From: Pseudomonas putida W15Oct28
Lineage (GTDB): Bacteria; Pseudomonadota; Gammaproteobacteria; Pseudomonadales; Pseudomonadaceae
Length of the DNA stretch: 64,000 bases
Direction of reading: 5' to 3'
NCBI RefSeq assembly: GCF_000708715.2
Contig: NZ_JENB01000002.1
Location: forward strand, 210,403 to 274,402
Of this stretch, positions 17,564 to 26,231 are shown one piece after another (within the stretch, counting starts at the first letter, position 1; the number at the start of each line of letters is the position of its first letter). The translations under genes were made by a program, and so were the position numbers. The notes beneath the pieces were generated by a model. The model was not told where the DNA came from and ran no database searches. It was given only the letters and a program-made list of their open reading frames with translations.

Positions 17564-18889
17564 TCAGTCGTGACCGGCAAGCCTCGCTTTGAGCATATCG
17601 AGTAAGCGGGCTCTTTTTTCAGCATCCTCCACCAGACGCTGACGTGCTGCGGACAAGGTGTATCTTAGGAACTCCTTGGCACGAGCCTTTATCAGCGCTG
17701 CGACGTCATCATCGCCGAACAACACCGCAAGGTATTCGAGTTTGCACACGAAGCGTTGGGTCTCCTTTGCGTCGACATCAGCTTGTGTGAGTTGCTTATC
17801 CAGTTGGCTCCAGAACTCCTCAGTGTTGATCCATGCGCCCAACTCCCTGCATTCGGATTCAAGCCGAACGTGATGCTGTTCGATTCCCATGGTGAAGATC
17901 TTCTTGACCTTCTTTACTGTCGGCTGCCGAAGCACATCCAGGAGACCGTTCAACGGAAGTTCACTGTGCTTGGCGAGCACCAGAAGGAGATCGAGATCTA
18001 GCATGAAGCTCACTGCGACCTCCCGGAAGCTGGCGTAGAGATCCCGACCGTGAGCGATGCGATTGCGACGAATCGGCATGATGAAGAGGAGGTACTCCAT
18101 GCCGATTACATCGGTGTGCTTCTGGATCGTCTCGAGCAGGTGATTAAGAGCAGCTCTCTCACTCATCGACTCCTTCAGGCCAAGCGTCTGGCAGATGTTG
18201 TGAATGGTCCCTTCGATGAACGGCGGGAGGATGAACGACAACGAAATGTAATCGCGTTGTTTGAAACGCTCGACGATGTGCTCTACGAGATCGCCCTTGC
18301 CAGCAACATGAATGTCGTTACGACCGGCCTCCAAAAACCTCGGAATGATGTTCTCCTCGATGTAACACTCAGCTACCTGGTAGTAGTCATCGGTTACCTC
18401 CCGACGCTTGTAGTACGCCCGAATCTCGTCGATATTCTCGCGGTACACAGATACAGGCAGTGACAGGAAGCGAAAATCAATTTCCTCCAGGAGATCGGGA
18501 TTCAAGTTTCGGGTTCGCCGATTACGGAACCGATAGCTATAAGTGAGGGCGTCAAAGAGGCACGGTGGACTGAAGCCCAGAAGTGACCCGGAGCCAAACG
18601 CCCTCTTCATCTCAGGGCTGCATTGAAACGCAATAGTGAGCGAAGCGTTGTCGAGTTGAACCTTGATGTACTCTTCTATTTCGGCCGCAGCAGCCTCGTT
18701 CTTCTGGAGAAAGTACTCTAGCGCACGCTTGCGATATCGCTGTTCTTGAGTACGGCTTTCGTCGTCATCAGGAACTGTCGGAGCGTCTAGCTCTGTCTTG
18801 ATCCGGCTAATCTGCTCGTTGATAGCACTACGATCCTTCTCTATTTCTACGAGCAGTTTCGCTTTTACCTCGGCGGCTTCATCTTGCAT
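17564..18889 (-). CDS. DUF4209-like protein with a HEPN-type R-N-x3-H-G motif
   Basis: 441 residues from the ATG at 18889, which has AAGGA at 7 bp; an in-frame TTG lies at 18907. The N-terminus (1-80) is a likely coiled coil rich in Glu, Lys and Gln. Residues 275-281 read RNRIAHG, the conserved R-N-x-x-x-H-G signature of DUF4209 and of the HEPN R-x4-6-H ribonuclease site, embedded in helices (PFIEGTIHNICQTLGL before, LDLDLLLVLAKH after). HEPN proteins in defence islands are often toxic RNases; that role is inferred here. It is upstream of gajA on the same strand with a 275-bp gap, so it may be separately transcribed. Confidence 0.7.
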   Translation of the reverse strand: MQDEAAEVKAKLLVEIEKDRSAINEQISRIKTELDAPTVPDDDESRTQEQRYRKRALEYFLQKNEAAAAEIEEYIKVQLDNASLTIAFQCSPEMKRAFGSGSLLGFSPPCLFDALTYSYRFRNRRTRNLNPDLLEEIDFRFLSLPVSVYRENIDEIRAYYKRREVTDDYYQVAECYIEENIIPRFLEAGRNDIHVAGKGDLVEHIVERFKQRDYISLSFILPPFIEGTIHNICQTLGLKESMSERAALNHLLETIQKHTDVIGMEYLLFIMPIRRNRIAHGRDLYASFREVAVSFMLDLDLLLVLAKHSELPLNGLLDVLRQPTVKKVKKIFTMGIEQHHVRLESECRELGAWINTEEFWSQLDKQLTQADVDAKETQRFVCKLEYLAVLFGDDDVAALIKARAKEFLRYTLSAARQRLVEDAEKRARLLDMLKARLAGHD

Positions 18890-19035
18890 TTCAATGTCCT
18901 TGTGCAACGCATTCTAAATGGTTGCCGACGACTTACCGGCAGCCATGGGGGCCGAGCAGTATAAGGAAGTTCAAGTCGCCTCACCTTCAATGTGCGCTCC
19001 ACAGCTGACTCAGGCATCTCGTAAACTCCGGTTGA

Positions 19036-19377
19036 TCAAATCGGCTCAGCAGGTGCAATTGCAGAGCGGACCGTGCCTTTCTCCGAAAGTGCATTGATGC
19101 AATCCATCGCCTGCATCACCTCACCGCTACGCTCGTGCTGGGTCACCTCGACTAGCCCCCCTGAGAGCTCGCCGGGCTGACGTAAATCGAGCAGCATGAG
19201 CTCAACCTTGCTGAACGCCAGTCCCGACTGGGAAACCGACTCCAGCCCTTCGCTTGCTGCCTTGATGATCAAGCGCGTATAGCTAGGGTGCGGCAATTCC
19301 ACACCCACTCCTTTGGCGATAGCTCTTGCCAAGCAGACGAACGACATGGTTTTTAGATTCGCAGAGCGGTGGGTCAT
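19036..19377 (-). pseudogene. Remnant of a UmuC/RulB-type DNA polymerase V C-terminus
   Basis: About 110 codons resemble the C-terminal part of UmuC/RulB: AKGVGVELPHPSYTRLIIKA, GLAFSKVELMLLDLRQPGE, and VMQAMDCINALSEKGTV, which matches the DUF4113-like tail (M-x2-x-D-x-I/L-N-x-R-x-G-K-G-T). The same frame is interrupted by a TAA just upstream (19384-19386), and no N-terminal polymerase domain or umuD precedes it. The end is also shorter than in intact genes. rulB is known as an insertion hotspot for mobile elements in Pseudomonas, so this fragment may be scar tissue from an earlier element exchange. Confidence 0.6.
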
Positions 19378-20117
19378 GCGCGGTTAGGCCCCACGTAAGA
19401 TCTGCTCAAGTAAGCGCAAGTCCAAAGACGTGGTCGCCCACCCTTTCCGCAGGCCGTGCACGAACACGCTTGCGAAGGTCTTGCTGTTGGCGCTGGCGTC
19501 AAATTGACCCATTGGCCAATGCCATGATGTTCCAACAGCAACCGCATAAAACCAGCACTGGTAACGGTTCATAAGGTAGAAGCTTGGATCAGTAAGGTTT
19601 CAGCAACAGGGTCAATGCTGTGCTGGCGATAACAGTCACGCCACCTCCTATGCAATTTGCGCCGACAGTTCCGCAAATATGTCGTCCGCCGCTGACTCAA
19701 CGCCCTAATAGAATCACAGCAGGTGCAGGCGCAAGCATCATCCCTACCGCTCGGCTAGATGTAGGCATTAAAGAAGAGCTAGGTGCTTAGCCCGGGAACA
19801 CGCAGAAAAGCCTTCACCGGGAAGCTATGTTGCCATGCGACCACACTGGCGTCGCTTTTGAAGGAGACCGCAGCGTAGTAAATGCCAAGACCTGACTGCT
19901 TACCTGGCCAATTGGCGCGCTGGCCTGCCGAATGTCCAGGCTGCGGCAATACCCCTATCAAGGTCGTGATGCAGAAGTTCATACCTCAGACCATCGTCGT
20001 CGGCAATTACCACGCCGGGTGACAAAGCAGTCTTCTGCAGCAGCCAATCCTGTCCGGTAGAGCCATGCCGGCAGCGACGCTGTTTGCATGGCCTTTCTAG
20101 CTCCCAAAAGTTCCAGT
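19378..20117. other. Non-coding or decayed DNA between the umuC remnant and the DUF4917 gene
   Basis: 740 bp in which I find no convincing gene. Short minus-strand frames (19384-19572, 19779-19982, 19900-20145) lack good ribosome sites and recognisable domains. It is probably degraded mobile-element DNA. Confidence 0.45.
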
Positions 20118-21119
20118 CTATTCGTCTGCCGGGTGAATCCAGCACCCGGGACTCTCACTATCGAAGAAATCTACTTCTACCTCGCCGAGGTCATCCTGGA
20201 TGATCTGATGGGCCGTATTGCAGTAAGCCTGGCTGCCCCGAAATACTGAAACGGCCACACGCTGGATGCCACTGCCTCGCATTCGCTTGAGCAGGTGCCT
20301 GTCATGCTCCCCCAGTCCCCAGCCGAACAGGGTCAGCGATCTGCGTGGCGATGTGAGGACCTCCCGATAGACCGTGGACAGGTAATAGCTGCTACGGATT
20401 GAGTTGATTTTTTGCCCGGCGGTGCCCTCACTGACGAACAGAGGCACAACTCGTTCGCTACGCCACTGCCGCAGGATCGCTTCCAGCAGCCCATGGCCTG
20501 CAGCATGGATTTTGAACTCTTCCTCCACGTTATTACGGCTCAGAGCCAAGCTACCGTGGGGGTAGAAGACCAAGGTATTTTCGCGCTCGCCGTAAAGCGA
20601 ACGGAATCGCCGCCAATCGTCGTCAAAACTGCCGTCGCGGAAGCAGTCCTTGAACTTGTGACCATCGTCGACGTTAAAGCCGTGCGCCATGGTCCAGTAG
20701 ACCAGCAAGTCGTAGTTCAGCGAGAGCACCGTGTCGAACCCTTTAAGGTACTGGTACATGTTGGGCAGATGTTGTGTGACCTGCTCGTACTCAGGGTGTA
20801 CGCTGCGGACCGCTTGTATTAAGGAGTCTCGAACTCGCACATACGCCTGGTGCGTTCGCTCGTCAGGAATTTCAAGTGACCGGTTCACGTTGCTGGCCTG
20901 CCAGACCAGCCGCAGGACAAGCTCAAAATCGCTGGTTTCGAAGAAGTCGAACAGGCGCTGCACATCGCCGTCGAGCAACTCATTCTCGCGAGCGTGCGTC
21001 AGCAGAGAGCCATACGCGAAGGTCGGCGCAATCGCGATGCTCGCACCGTTGCCGAGCAAGATAGTGCCGCGACGGTAGTTGTTAGAAATTTCTGCCCACG
21101 GCAGGATGGGGAATGGCAT
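20118..21119 (-). CDS. DUF4917 family, SIR2-like protein
   Basis: 333 residues from the ATG at 21119, which has GGAG at 5 bp; a longer frame to 21191 is less likely. The N-terminus has LLGNGAS at 21-27, like the glycine-rich NAD site of SIR2-type folds, followed by FAYGSLLTHA. Residues 129-137 read DTVLSLNYD, the N-Y-D signature of SIR2-like domains, and YPHGSLAL follows near 210. This matches DUF4917. SIR2-like domains in defence islands commonly degrade NAD+ on infection, so an NADase effector role is possible but not shown. It is divergent from the Septu-like pair over a 399-bp gap. Confidence 0.72.
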   Translation of the reverse strand: MPFPILPWAEISNNYRRGTILLGNGASIAIAPTFAYGSLLTHARENELLDGDVQRLFDFFETSDFELVLRLVWQASNVNRSLEIPDERTHQAYVRVRDSLIQAVRSVHPEYEQVTQHLPNMYQYLKGFDTVLSLNYDLLVYWTMAHGFNVDDGHKFKDCFRDGSFDDDWRRFRSLYGERENTLVFYPHGSLALSRNNVEEEFKIHAAGHGLLEAILRQWRSERVVPLFVSEGTAGQKINSIRSSYYLSTVYREVLTSPRRSLTLFGWGLGEHDRHLLKRMRGSGIQRVAVSVFRGSQAYCNTAHQIIQDDLGEVEVDFFDSESPGCWIHPADE

Positions 21120-21518
21120 ACCGGCTCCGCTCTGGATGTTGTCGCGCGATGATAGCCGTACCCGGTGAACGTTTATCAGTGACCGCGTCAATAAAAGACG
21201 TGATCACCGAACCGCGGCAAGAATTGAATGAGTGCACGGAAGGAAACTGTATGAGTGGGGAGTAGCTGTCGACCTGATTGCCGGATGCTGCTTTCCGCCA
21301 CCGCATGTTGTAGGTCGAAGGCGGCCGGCTGGGAGTAACGGCTATTGCTTGAAACAAGCCATTCCTGTAGCCGTGGACACTAGGTATGCCCCAATGACTC
21401 GTGACAGCCTTCGCGGACCATCACAGACTTTTCGATAGTGGCCCCATGCTATATCGTGCACCCTGTGTTTGGCGATGATCTGTGGCGGTTTGTTTCGCCG
21501 TGTCAGGGAAGATGAGCA
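21120..21518. promoter_or_regulatory. Divergent promoter region between the DUF4917 gene and the ATPase/HNH pair
   Basis: 399 bp, no credible gene. It must hold promoters for both flanking genes. I could not pick a reliable -35/-10 pair or operator. Confidence 0.4.
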
Positions 21519-23867
21519 ATGCAACGATTTTTACGCAACAAAGTACCTCCCTCCATTTTCCGCGAAAAGCAATTCAGGAAGTCCAGAGAGCAACTGCTGG
21601 AGTTCTTCAGTCTGGACACTCAGGAGCGCTCTCAAACCCGTGTGCCCATGGAAGACCTGGAACTGAATCTGAACCAGGTCAGCCCTGTTTATGATGCGCT
21701 GGGACAAATGTTTCGATGGAAATGCGCATTTTGCGAAAGCAAGGATCATCCACTTCCCTACCGATTCCGACCAACGTCGTCTGCAACCTCTACGATGGGA
21801 GGGATTGACTCGCATCTCTACTATGTCTGGCTCGCCAATGCCTGGGAAAATATCTATCCCATCTGTCTGAAGTGTATTCCGCGTCAGCCTTCGTTCTTTC
21901 CGGTCAAGGGCAAACGTGCTCCGATTCCGAACCTTGAGCAATTGCGCCAGTATGCCGATGACAATCTCGGTTCATGGCGCTTCTCCACATACCGCGAGAC
22001 AGCCGTTTTGCTTGATCCGTGCGTTGATCAGCGTTTTGAAAAGCACTTTTTCCCCTCCGTTAATGGCGAGCTGCTGCCACTGTCTGAAGAGGGCGATATC
22101 ACAATCGCTAATTTTCGCCTGGACCGTCCAGAATTGAATGAACTGCGGGAAGCCAGACTTCGGCAGTACCGTGAAGAACTATTGGCGTCTGGTGAACACC
22201 TGCCGCGATTACGCCAGGCTACCTTTCAGACCTATTTTGACTTCGCCGAACTTGAGTTCGGTGGCCTGTGGTACCTGCAATGCCGGCGAATTGCGCTGTA
22301 CTTGTCACAAAGAGCTGGCCTGACAATGCCTACCGGCCGCTCCGGGGTGGCAAAGACACTGAAAACCCTGCTTTCAGTCGGGGACTATCAGCAGACGCGT
22401 GAACAATTGCAGGGGTGGATTGAAGAAACTGACTTCGGCCGTAAAACCTTGAACATACCGCCAACGGACTATGGCGTTCTGGGCACTGAGCCAGACCAGC
22501 AGAAGACACCTGTGCCGCTGGTTTACCCGTCCTTGCATTCCATCGAACTTCAGCATTTCAAGGCGATCGAGCACCTCGAATTGAATCTCGGCACACTCAG
22601 CGCCGAATCGCAGTTGAGCAATGAAACTCTACAGCCAGCACTGCTGATACTGGGTGAAAACGCCACCGGGAAAAGCTCGATTCTCGAAGCGATTGCGCTT
22701 GCGCTGAGCCATCCAGATACACCTGCCACCTTGAACCTGACACCTGCCTCCTTCGTACTTTCTCCAGCCCAACTGGGCTCGGATGACGTGGCCTCTAAAA
22801 CCCTGGCACAGGTACGTTTGAGTTTCGACGAGGGGCAAGCCAAAGTCTTGAGGATTGATGACAACGTCTTTCGACCGGATGGACTGGATGATGTACCGCC
22901 GGTGTTCGCTTATGGCGCCTTTCGCCAATACCAGAAAAGATCTCCTCAGGCTCATGAAGCCAATCACGCGATCATCAACCTGTTCGAAACGGATCGCCTG
23001 CTGGCCAATCCGGAGCAATGGCTGCTCGGGCTGGAAGGCGAAGACTTCAATGACGTAGCCCGTGCATTGAAAATCATCATGTCTGTGGACGGCGACATAA
23101 AAGTCATCGAAAAAGCGCCCGACGGTAAATCCTGCCTGATCGTGACGGTCCCCGCCGGTGTAGTGACCAGGACACCGCTCAATGATGTGTCCTCAGGCTA
23201 CAGAACCATCCTGGCAATGGTGTGCGACATCATGCAACGGCTCATGGACCGTCGCGTCCATCCCCGTTTTCAAGGACTTGAGCATGCCCAGGCTGTGGTG
23301 TTAATCGACGAAGTCGAAGCGCACCTGCACCCGCGCTGGAAAATTCAGATCATGCATGTGTTGCGCAAGGCCTTGCCCAAGGTCACGTTCATCGCCACCA
23401 GCCATGACCCCCTGTGTCTGCGCGGCATGCAGAAAGGAGAAGTCGTGGTCGTTCAACGTCGGTCCAAGGCTGGCGGGGCAAAAACTCAGTACGCCACGTG
23501 CATTGAGCAATTGAGTGATCTACCGGACTCCTCCCGGTTGACGATCGAGCAGTTGCTGACGTCCGATTTTTTCAATTTGATGTCAACTGATCAGCCGGAA
23601 ATGGAGAAACAACTGGCCAGCGTGGCCGATCTATTGAGCAAGCGCAAAAACAGAGAGGTGTTGACCGCCCAAGAACAGCGGGTCATGGCCTATTTCGAAG
23701 ATGAGGTCAACGACGCGCTTCCCGTTGGCACCAGTGAGGCCCAGCGTGTCGTTCAGGAGGCTGTCGCCGAATTTCTTCAGCGGCGAAAGAAGGAACCTTC
23801 CAGTGAGTGGGAAACGATACGTGTGGAAACCAAGACCAAAATACTGAATATCCTCAAGGACTTTTGA
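21519..23867 (+). CDS. ABC-type ATPase with N-terminal degenerate HNH-like module (Septu PtuA-like)
   Basis: 782 residues. Residues 60-135 look like a treble-clef HNH module: CAFC at 69-72, WENIYPICLKC at 109-119. The catalytic E-H before Y-R-P is missing, as the segment reads PYRFRP at 80-85, and the final Asn after the second Cys pair is Ile. The ATPase lies at 340-660: Walker A GENATGKSS at 379-387, signature VSSGYRT at 557-563, Walker B VVLIDEVEAH at 593-602, and H-loop TSHDP around 629. This is the layout of PtuA-type/retron ATPases that pair with an HNH nuclease, here with an added fused module. The HNH gene follows after 3 bp. The ribosome site (AGGGA) is about 10 bp upstream. Confidence 0.8.
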   Translation: MQRFLRNKVPPSIFREKQFRKSREQLLEFFSLDTQERSQTRVPMEDLELNLNQVSPVYDALGQMFRWKCAFCESKDHPLPYRFRPTSSATSTMGGIDSHLYYVWLANAWENIYPICLKCIPRQPSFFPVKGKRAPIPNLEQLRQYADDNLGSWRFSTYRETAVLLDPCVDQRFEKHFFPSVNGELLPLSEEGDITIANFRLDRPELNELREARLRQYREELLASGEHLPRLRQATFQTYFDFAELEFGGLWYLQCRRIALYLSQRAGLTMPTGRSGVAKTLKTLLSVGDYQQTREQLQGWIEETDFGRKTLNIPPTDYGVLGTEPDQQKTPVPLVYPSLHSIELQHFKAIEHLELNLGTLSAESQLSNETLQPALLILGENATGKSSILEAIALALSHPDTPATLNLTPASFVLSPAQLGSDDVASKTLAQVRLSFDEGQAKVLRIDDNVFRPDGLDDVPPVFAYGAFRQYQKRSPQAHEANHAIINLFETDRLLANPEQWLLGLEGEDFNDVARALKIIMSVDGDIKVIEKAPDGKSCLIVTVPAGVVTRTPLNDVSSGYRTILAMVCDIMQRLMDRRVHPRFQGLEHAQAVVLIDEVEAHLHPRWKIQIMHVLRKALPKVTFIATSHDPLCLRGMQKGEVVVVQRRSKAGGAKTQYATCIEQLSDLPDSSRLTIEQLLTSDFFNLMSTDQPEMEKQLASVADLLSKRKNREVLTAQEQRVMAYFEDEVNDALPVGTSEAQRVVQEAVAEFLQRRKKEPSSEWETIRVETKTKILNILKDF

Positions 23868-23870
23868 ACC

Positions 23871-24971
23871 GTGCGCTTCGTTAACCGATCCCTCGTGAAA
23901 AAGCCCCTGGCGATGTTGCCGAGAAAGACCACAGTCAGTGCCGCGGATCAGGAACTCACTGATTTAACCGCCTATTTCAAAGAAAAAACGGCTGCACTTG
24001 AGACCTTGGCGCGCGCCAGAGCCACGCTGGCGGCCGATGATCCGGTTGTGATTGAAGCCGCAAAGGCAGTGGACTCCTTGAAAAAACCCCTTTTCAAGAC
24101 CTATCGCAAAAATTCGGTCAAAACCCAGTTGTTAGCGCTGTTTCATGGCAAGTGCGCGTATTGCGAAACGTTCTACCCTGCCGTGGCCCCGGTTGACGTA
24201 GAGCATTACAGGCCGAAGGGGGGCGTAAATGATACTGACCATACGGGGTATTGGTGGCTGGCGATGGATTGGGAAAACCTGCTTCCCAGCTGTATCCATT
24301 GCAACCGACTGAACGAACACATCACACCGGTGCTCTCGACCCAATTGGTTGAACTGCGCAGTGACCACTTAGGCTTCAGCAAGCAACGCAGGGTCACTAC
24401 AGGCAAAGGCAACCATTTTCCAATCCTGGGGCCGCGCGCGACACAGGACTCGAGGGACTGTTCAACGGAATACGCGTTGTTACTCAATCCCTGCCGGGAT
24501 GATCCACAAGAGCATTTAGCCTTCCATGTCGACTGCGAAAAGCTCATTGGGTTGGTGTTACCAAAACCACACGATGGCGCGGGGCTACCTGAAGTCATTC
24601 CAACCCAAGATCTACTCCCGGAATTCAAAGGTGAAATTGATAAGGCGCTTGAAGACAAGCTCAGTCTTCGTGGCGCGGTATCGATCCATACCTACGGACT
24701 GAACCGTTTGGGGTTGGTCCAGGATCGCACGCGAGTACTGCGCCAACTCGCCTTTATGGAGGAGTCAGTAAAGGATCTTTGCGCGATGATTCTGAAACTC
24801 GAAGTGTGCAGGAATGCTCCGTGCGCGGATGAAAACAAGCGCATCATAAACCGAATGGAGGCATTGATAGACCGTACGGTGCGACATATGAAAGAGATGG
24901 CCAAGCCTCAAGCACCCTACTCGACGATGGTTCGCGAATATCTGGCTGGTTTCGAGAAGCGCCTCGTCTGA
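23871..24971 (+). CDS. HNH endonuclease (Septu PtuB-like)
   Basis: 366 residues from a GTG start with AAGGA about 11 bp upstream; ATG at 23913 is an alternative. Residues 90-150 form an intact HNH treble clef: KCAYCE with C95 and C98, VDVEHYRPKG with E111 and H112, and DWENLLPSCIHCN with N136, C141, C144 and N145. This is the pattern of the retron/Septu-associated HNH family (TIGR02646-like, PtuB). The C-terminal half is helical and unassigned. Its gene follows the ATPase after 3 bp, so the two are co-translated and probably form one complex in which the ATPase controls DNA or RNA cleavage. Confidence 0.82.
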   Translation: MRFVNRSLVKKPLAMLPRKTTVSAADQELTDLTAYFKEKTAALETLARARATLAADDPVVIEAAKAVDSLKKPLFKTYRKNSVKTQLLALFHGKCAYCETFYPAVAPVDVEHYRPKGGVNDTDHTGYWWLAMDWENLLPSCIHCNRLNEHITPVLSTQLVELRSDHLGFSKQRRVTTGKGNHFPILGPRATQDSRDCSTEYALLLNPCRDDPQEHLAFHVDCEKLIGLVLPKPHDGAGLPEVIPTQDLLPEFKGEIDKALEDKLSLRGAVSIHTYGLNRLGLVQDRTRVLRQLAFMEESVKDLCAMILKLEVCRNAPCADENKRIINRMEALIDRTVRHMKEMAKPQAPYSTMVREYLAGFEKRLV

Positions 24972-25089
24972 TCAAAGCTTACCTGGCAGGCCGTCCATTC
25001 GCTTTCAACGCAGGTGTTCGATCCTTGCTGGCAACCCAACACAGTTTTGTCATCAAACCAATTGATAGCACCCTAACGAAAGGTGCATG

Positions 25090-25245
25090 CTAGGCTCTGT
25101 ACGAAAAGAGATGCCGCAAACACCGCATGGAAAAAGCCAGTGAGACCATGGCCGGATAGCTTTTCGCGAGCTTGTCGAAGCGTGTCACGATCCTGCGGTT
25201 CTCTTTCAGCCAGCCAAACATGCGCTCGATGATGTCGAATTGACC
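25090..25245 (-). mobile_element. IS5-family transposase 3' fragment with terminal repeat
   Basis: On the minus strand about 49 codons encode the end of an IS5-group transposase: IIERMFGWLKENRRIVTRFD, KLAKSYPAMVSLAFSMRCL, RHLFSYRA, then TAG at 25092-25090. The sequence at the stop, GGCTCTGTACGAAAAG, looks like the terminal inverted repeat, which overlaps the gene end in this group. Upstream of about 25245 the similarity stops, so the element is truncated and cannot move on its own. Confidence 0.8.
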
Positions 25246-25671
25246 CAGTGGGTGACGGCACGCTGAAGCCCTTGTGGTACTCAGCGCAGTGACTCGGTAC
25301 TTTCAGGGCATCGCCCACCACGGCATTTTTCATGATGATCTCGAGGGCATGTGCGACAGACTCGTGCAGCCTCTTGGGGTTAAGTTAATCGTGCAATCGA
25401 AAGGATCGTTGAAGCTGGCAGAGCTGGACTGAATCGTCCCTGGTTTCGTAGAAACCTCCAAGACCAGCAAACCAATTACGCGGATGCAAATATTGAGTCG
25501 AACACAGCCGATCGGAGTTGCTGCTCTCGAGCGAGAGCGGATTAGCGTGTCCTTGATGAGCCCTGCAACCAACCTCCAGATCCAATGAGGAGTTACACCG
25601 AAAGCCAGTCACTGCCATACTGGAGTCCGTGAGAAATCGCCGCTCGCGAGCGCTCTCGCACCCTGTGTAAC

Positions 25672-25692
25672 TGGGGGCAAAACTGGGGGCAT
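25672..25692 (+). repeat. Tandem GGGGGCA arm-like repeats at the island right end
   Basis: TGGGGGCA at 25672-25679 and TGGGGGCAT at 25684-25692 have a 12-bp period, as do GGGGGCAT/GAGGGCAT at 8321-8340 inside the left end. This symmetry supports recombinase arm sites. Confidence 0.5.
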
Positions 25693-25739
25693 CATTAGTT
25701 TTTTATGACCTGAAACTACCGTCCTAGAGCCTAGTCAAA

Positions 25740-25769
25740 ATGTTCTTCGGGGATCCGGATAGTCTCTAA
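25740..25769 (+). repeat. Putative right attachment core, displaced LysR 3' end
   Basis: Reads in frame as FFGDPDSL-stop, matching the LysR end at 8205-8234 with 23 of 30 identical bases and only one amino-acid change. The upstream sequence (GTC AAA before the ATG) does not match LysR, so similarity begins sharply. It marks the probable right edge of the 17.5-kb island. Confidence 0.65.
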
Positions 25770-25857
25770 CTGATCGTGTCTGCGGAAATTGCGTAATTCA
25801 CCCTGAGGCGCTTTCGAGTCTCCACCCTGTCGATTCTGAACCAGGAAAAAGCTGAGA

Positions 25858-25887
25858 TTGACGACGTAAGGATTTTTCCTTACCATC
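25858..25887 (+). promoter_or_regulatory. prlF-yhaV promoter with a palindromic operator
   Basis: TTGACG (25858-25863) and TACCAT (25882-25887) with 18 bp between could form a -35/-10 pair. GTAAGGA-TTTT-TCCTTAC (25867-25884) is a perfect 7-bp palindrome lying across the spacer and -10, as expected for autorepression by the antitoxin. Confidence 0.55.
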
Positions 25888-25913
25888 CAACTCTAGCATC
25901 CGGGAGAACATTC

Positions 25914-26231
25914 ATGCCTGCCATCCACGAAATCGCCACGCTGACTTCGAAAGGCCAAGTCACTCTACCGAAATCTATCCGCCAATTACTGGGCCTGAAT
26001 GCAGGGACCAAGATCGCCTTCGACGTGCGAGGAAATGAAGTCGTGGTCAGCGTAGTGGAGGCCGATCACAAAGACCCCGCCATCGGTGCGTTTCTGGACC
26101 TGCTGGAGGCTGATATCCGAGGCGGCCGCAACCTCAACACTCTGCCGGAAGACTTGGCGCAAACCATGCTCGCCAACGTAAACCACTCCGTAAACCTGGA
26201 CGAAGATATTGATGGTGAGGTCGCGATCTGA
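25914..26231 (+). CDS. prlF: PrlF-type antitoxin (AbrB/SpoVT fold)
   Basis: 105 residues. The N-terminus has the swapped-hairpin AbrB pattern: ATLTSKGQVTLPKSIRQLLG followed by GTKIAFDVRGNEVVVSVV, as in PrlF/SohA and MazE-like antitoxins. The C-terminal part, DPAIGAFLDLLEADI, matches PrlF. It neutralises the YhaV RNase and represses its own operon. GGGAGA lies 7 bp before the ATG. The stop overlaps the toxin start (TGATG). It lies just outside the putative right attachment core of the island. Confidence 0.88.
   Translation: MPAIHEIATLTSKGQVTLPKSIRQLLGLNAGTKIAFDVRGNEVVVSVVEADHKDPAIGAFLDLLEADIRGGRNLNTLPEDLAQTMLANVNHSVNLDEDIDGEVAI

Larger units (their letters stand above)
24972..25913. other. 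Island right end: non-coding DNA with IS remnant, arm-like repeats and attachment core
   Basis: 942 bp with no intact gene. It includes the IS5-family fragment (25090-25245), the arm-like repeats (25672-25692), the att-like core (25740-25769) and the prlF promoter (25858-25887). Short frames at 25330-25620 have no recognisable domain; I looked for an integrase tail there and saw none. Confidence 0.5.

Noticed and set aside
19779..20145. Two short minus-strand frames before the DUF4917 gene
   Set aside because: No ribosome sites, no recognisable domain, and they overlap each other; treated as decayed DNA.
8235..25913. Search for an integrase, excisionase, tRNA or CRISPR array in the island
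   Set aside because: None found on either strand; only an IS5-family fragment and att-like repeats are present.
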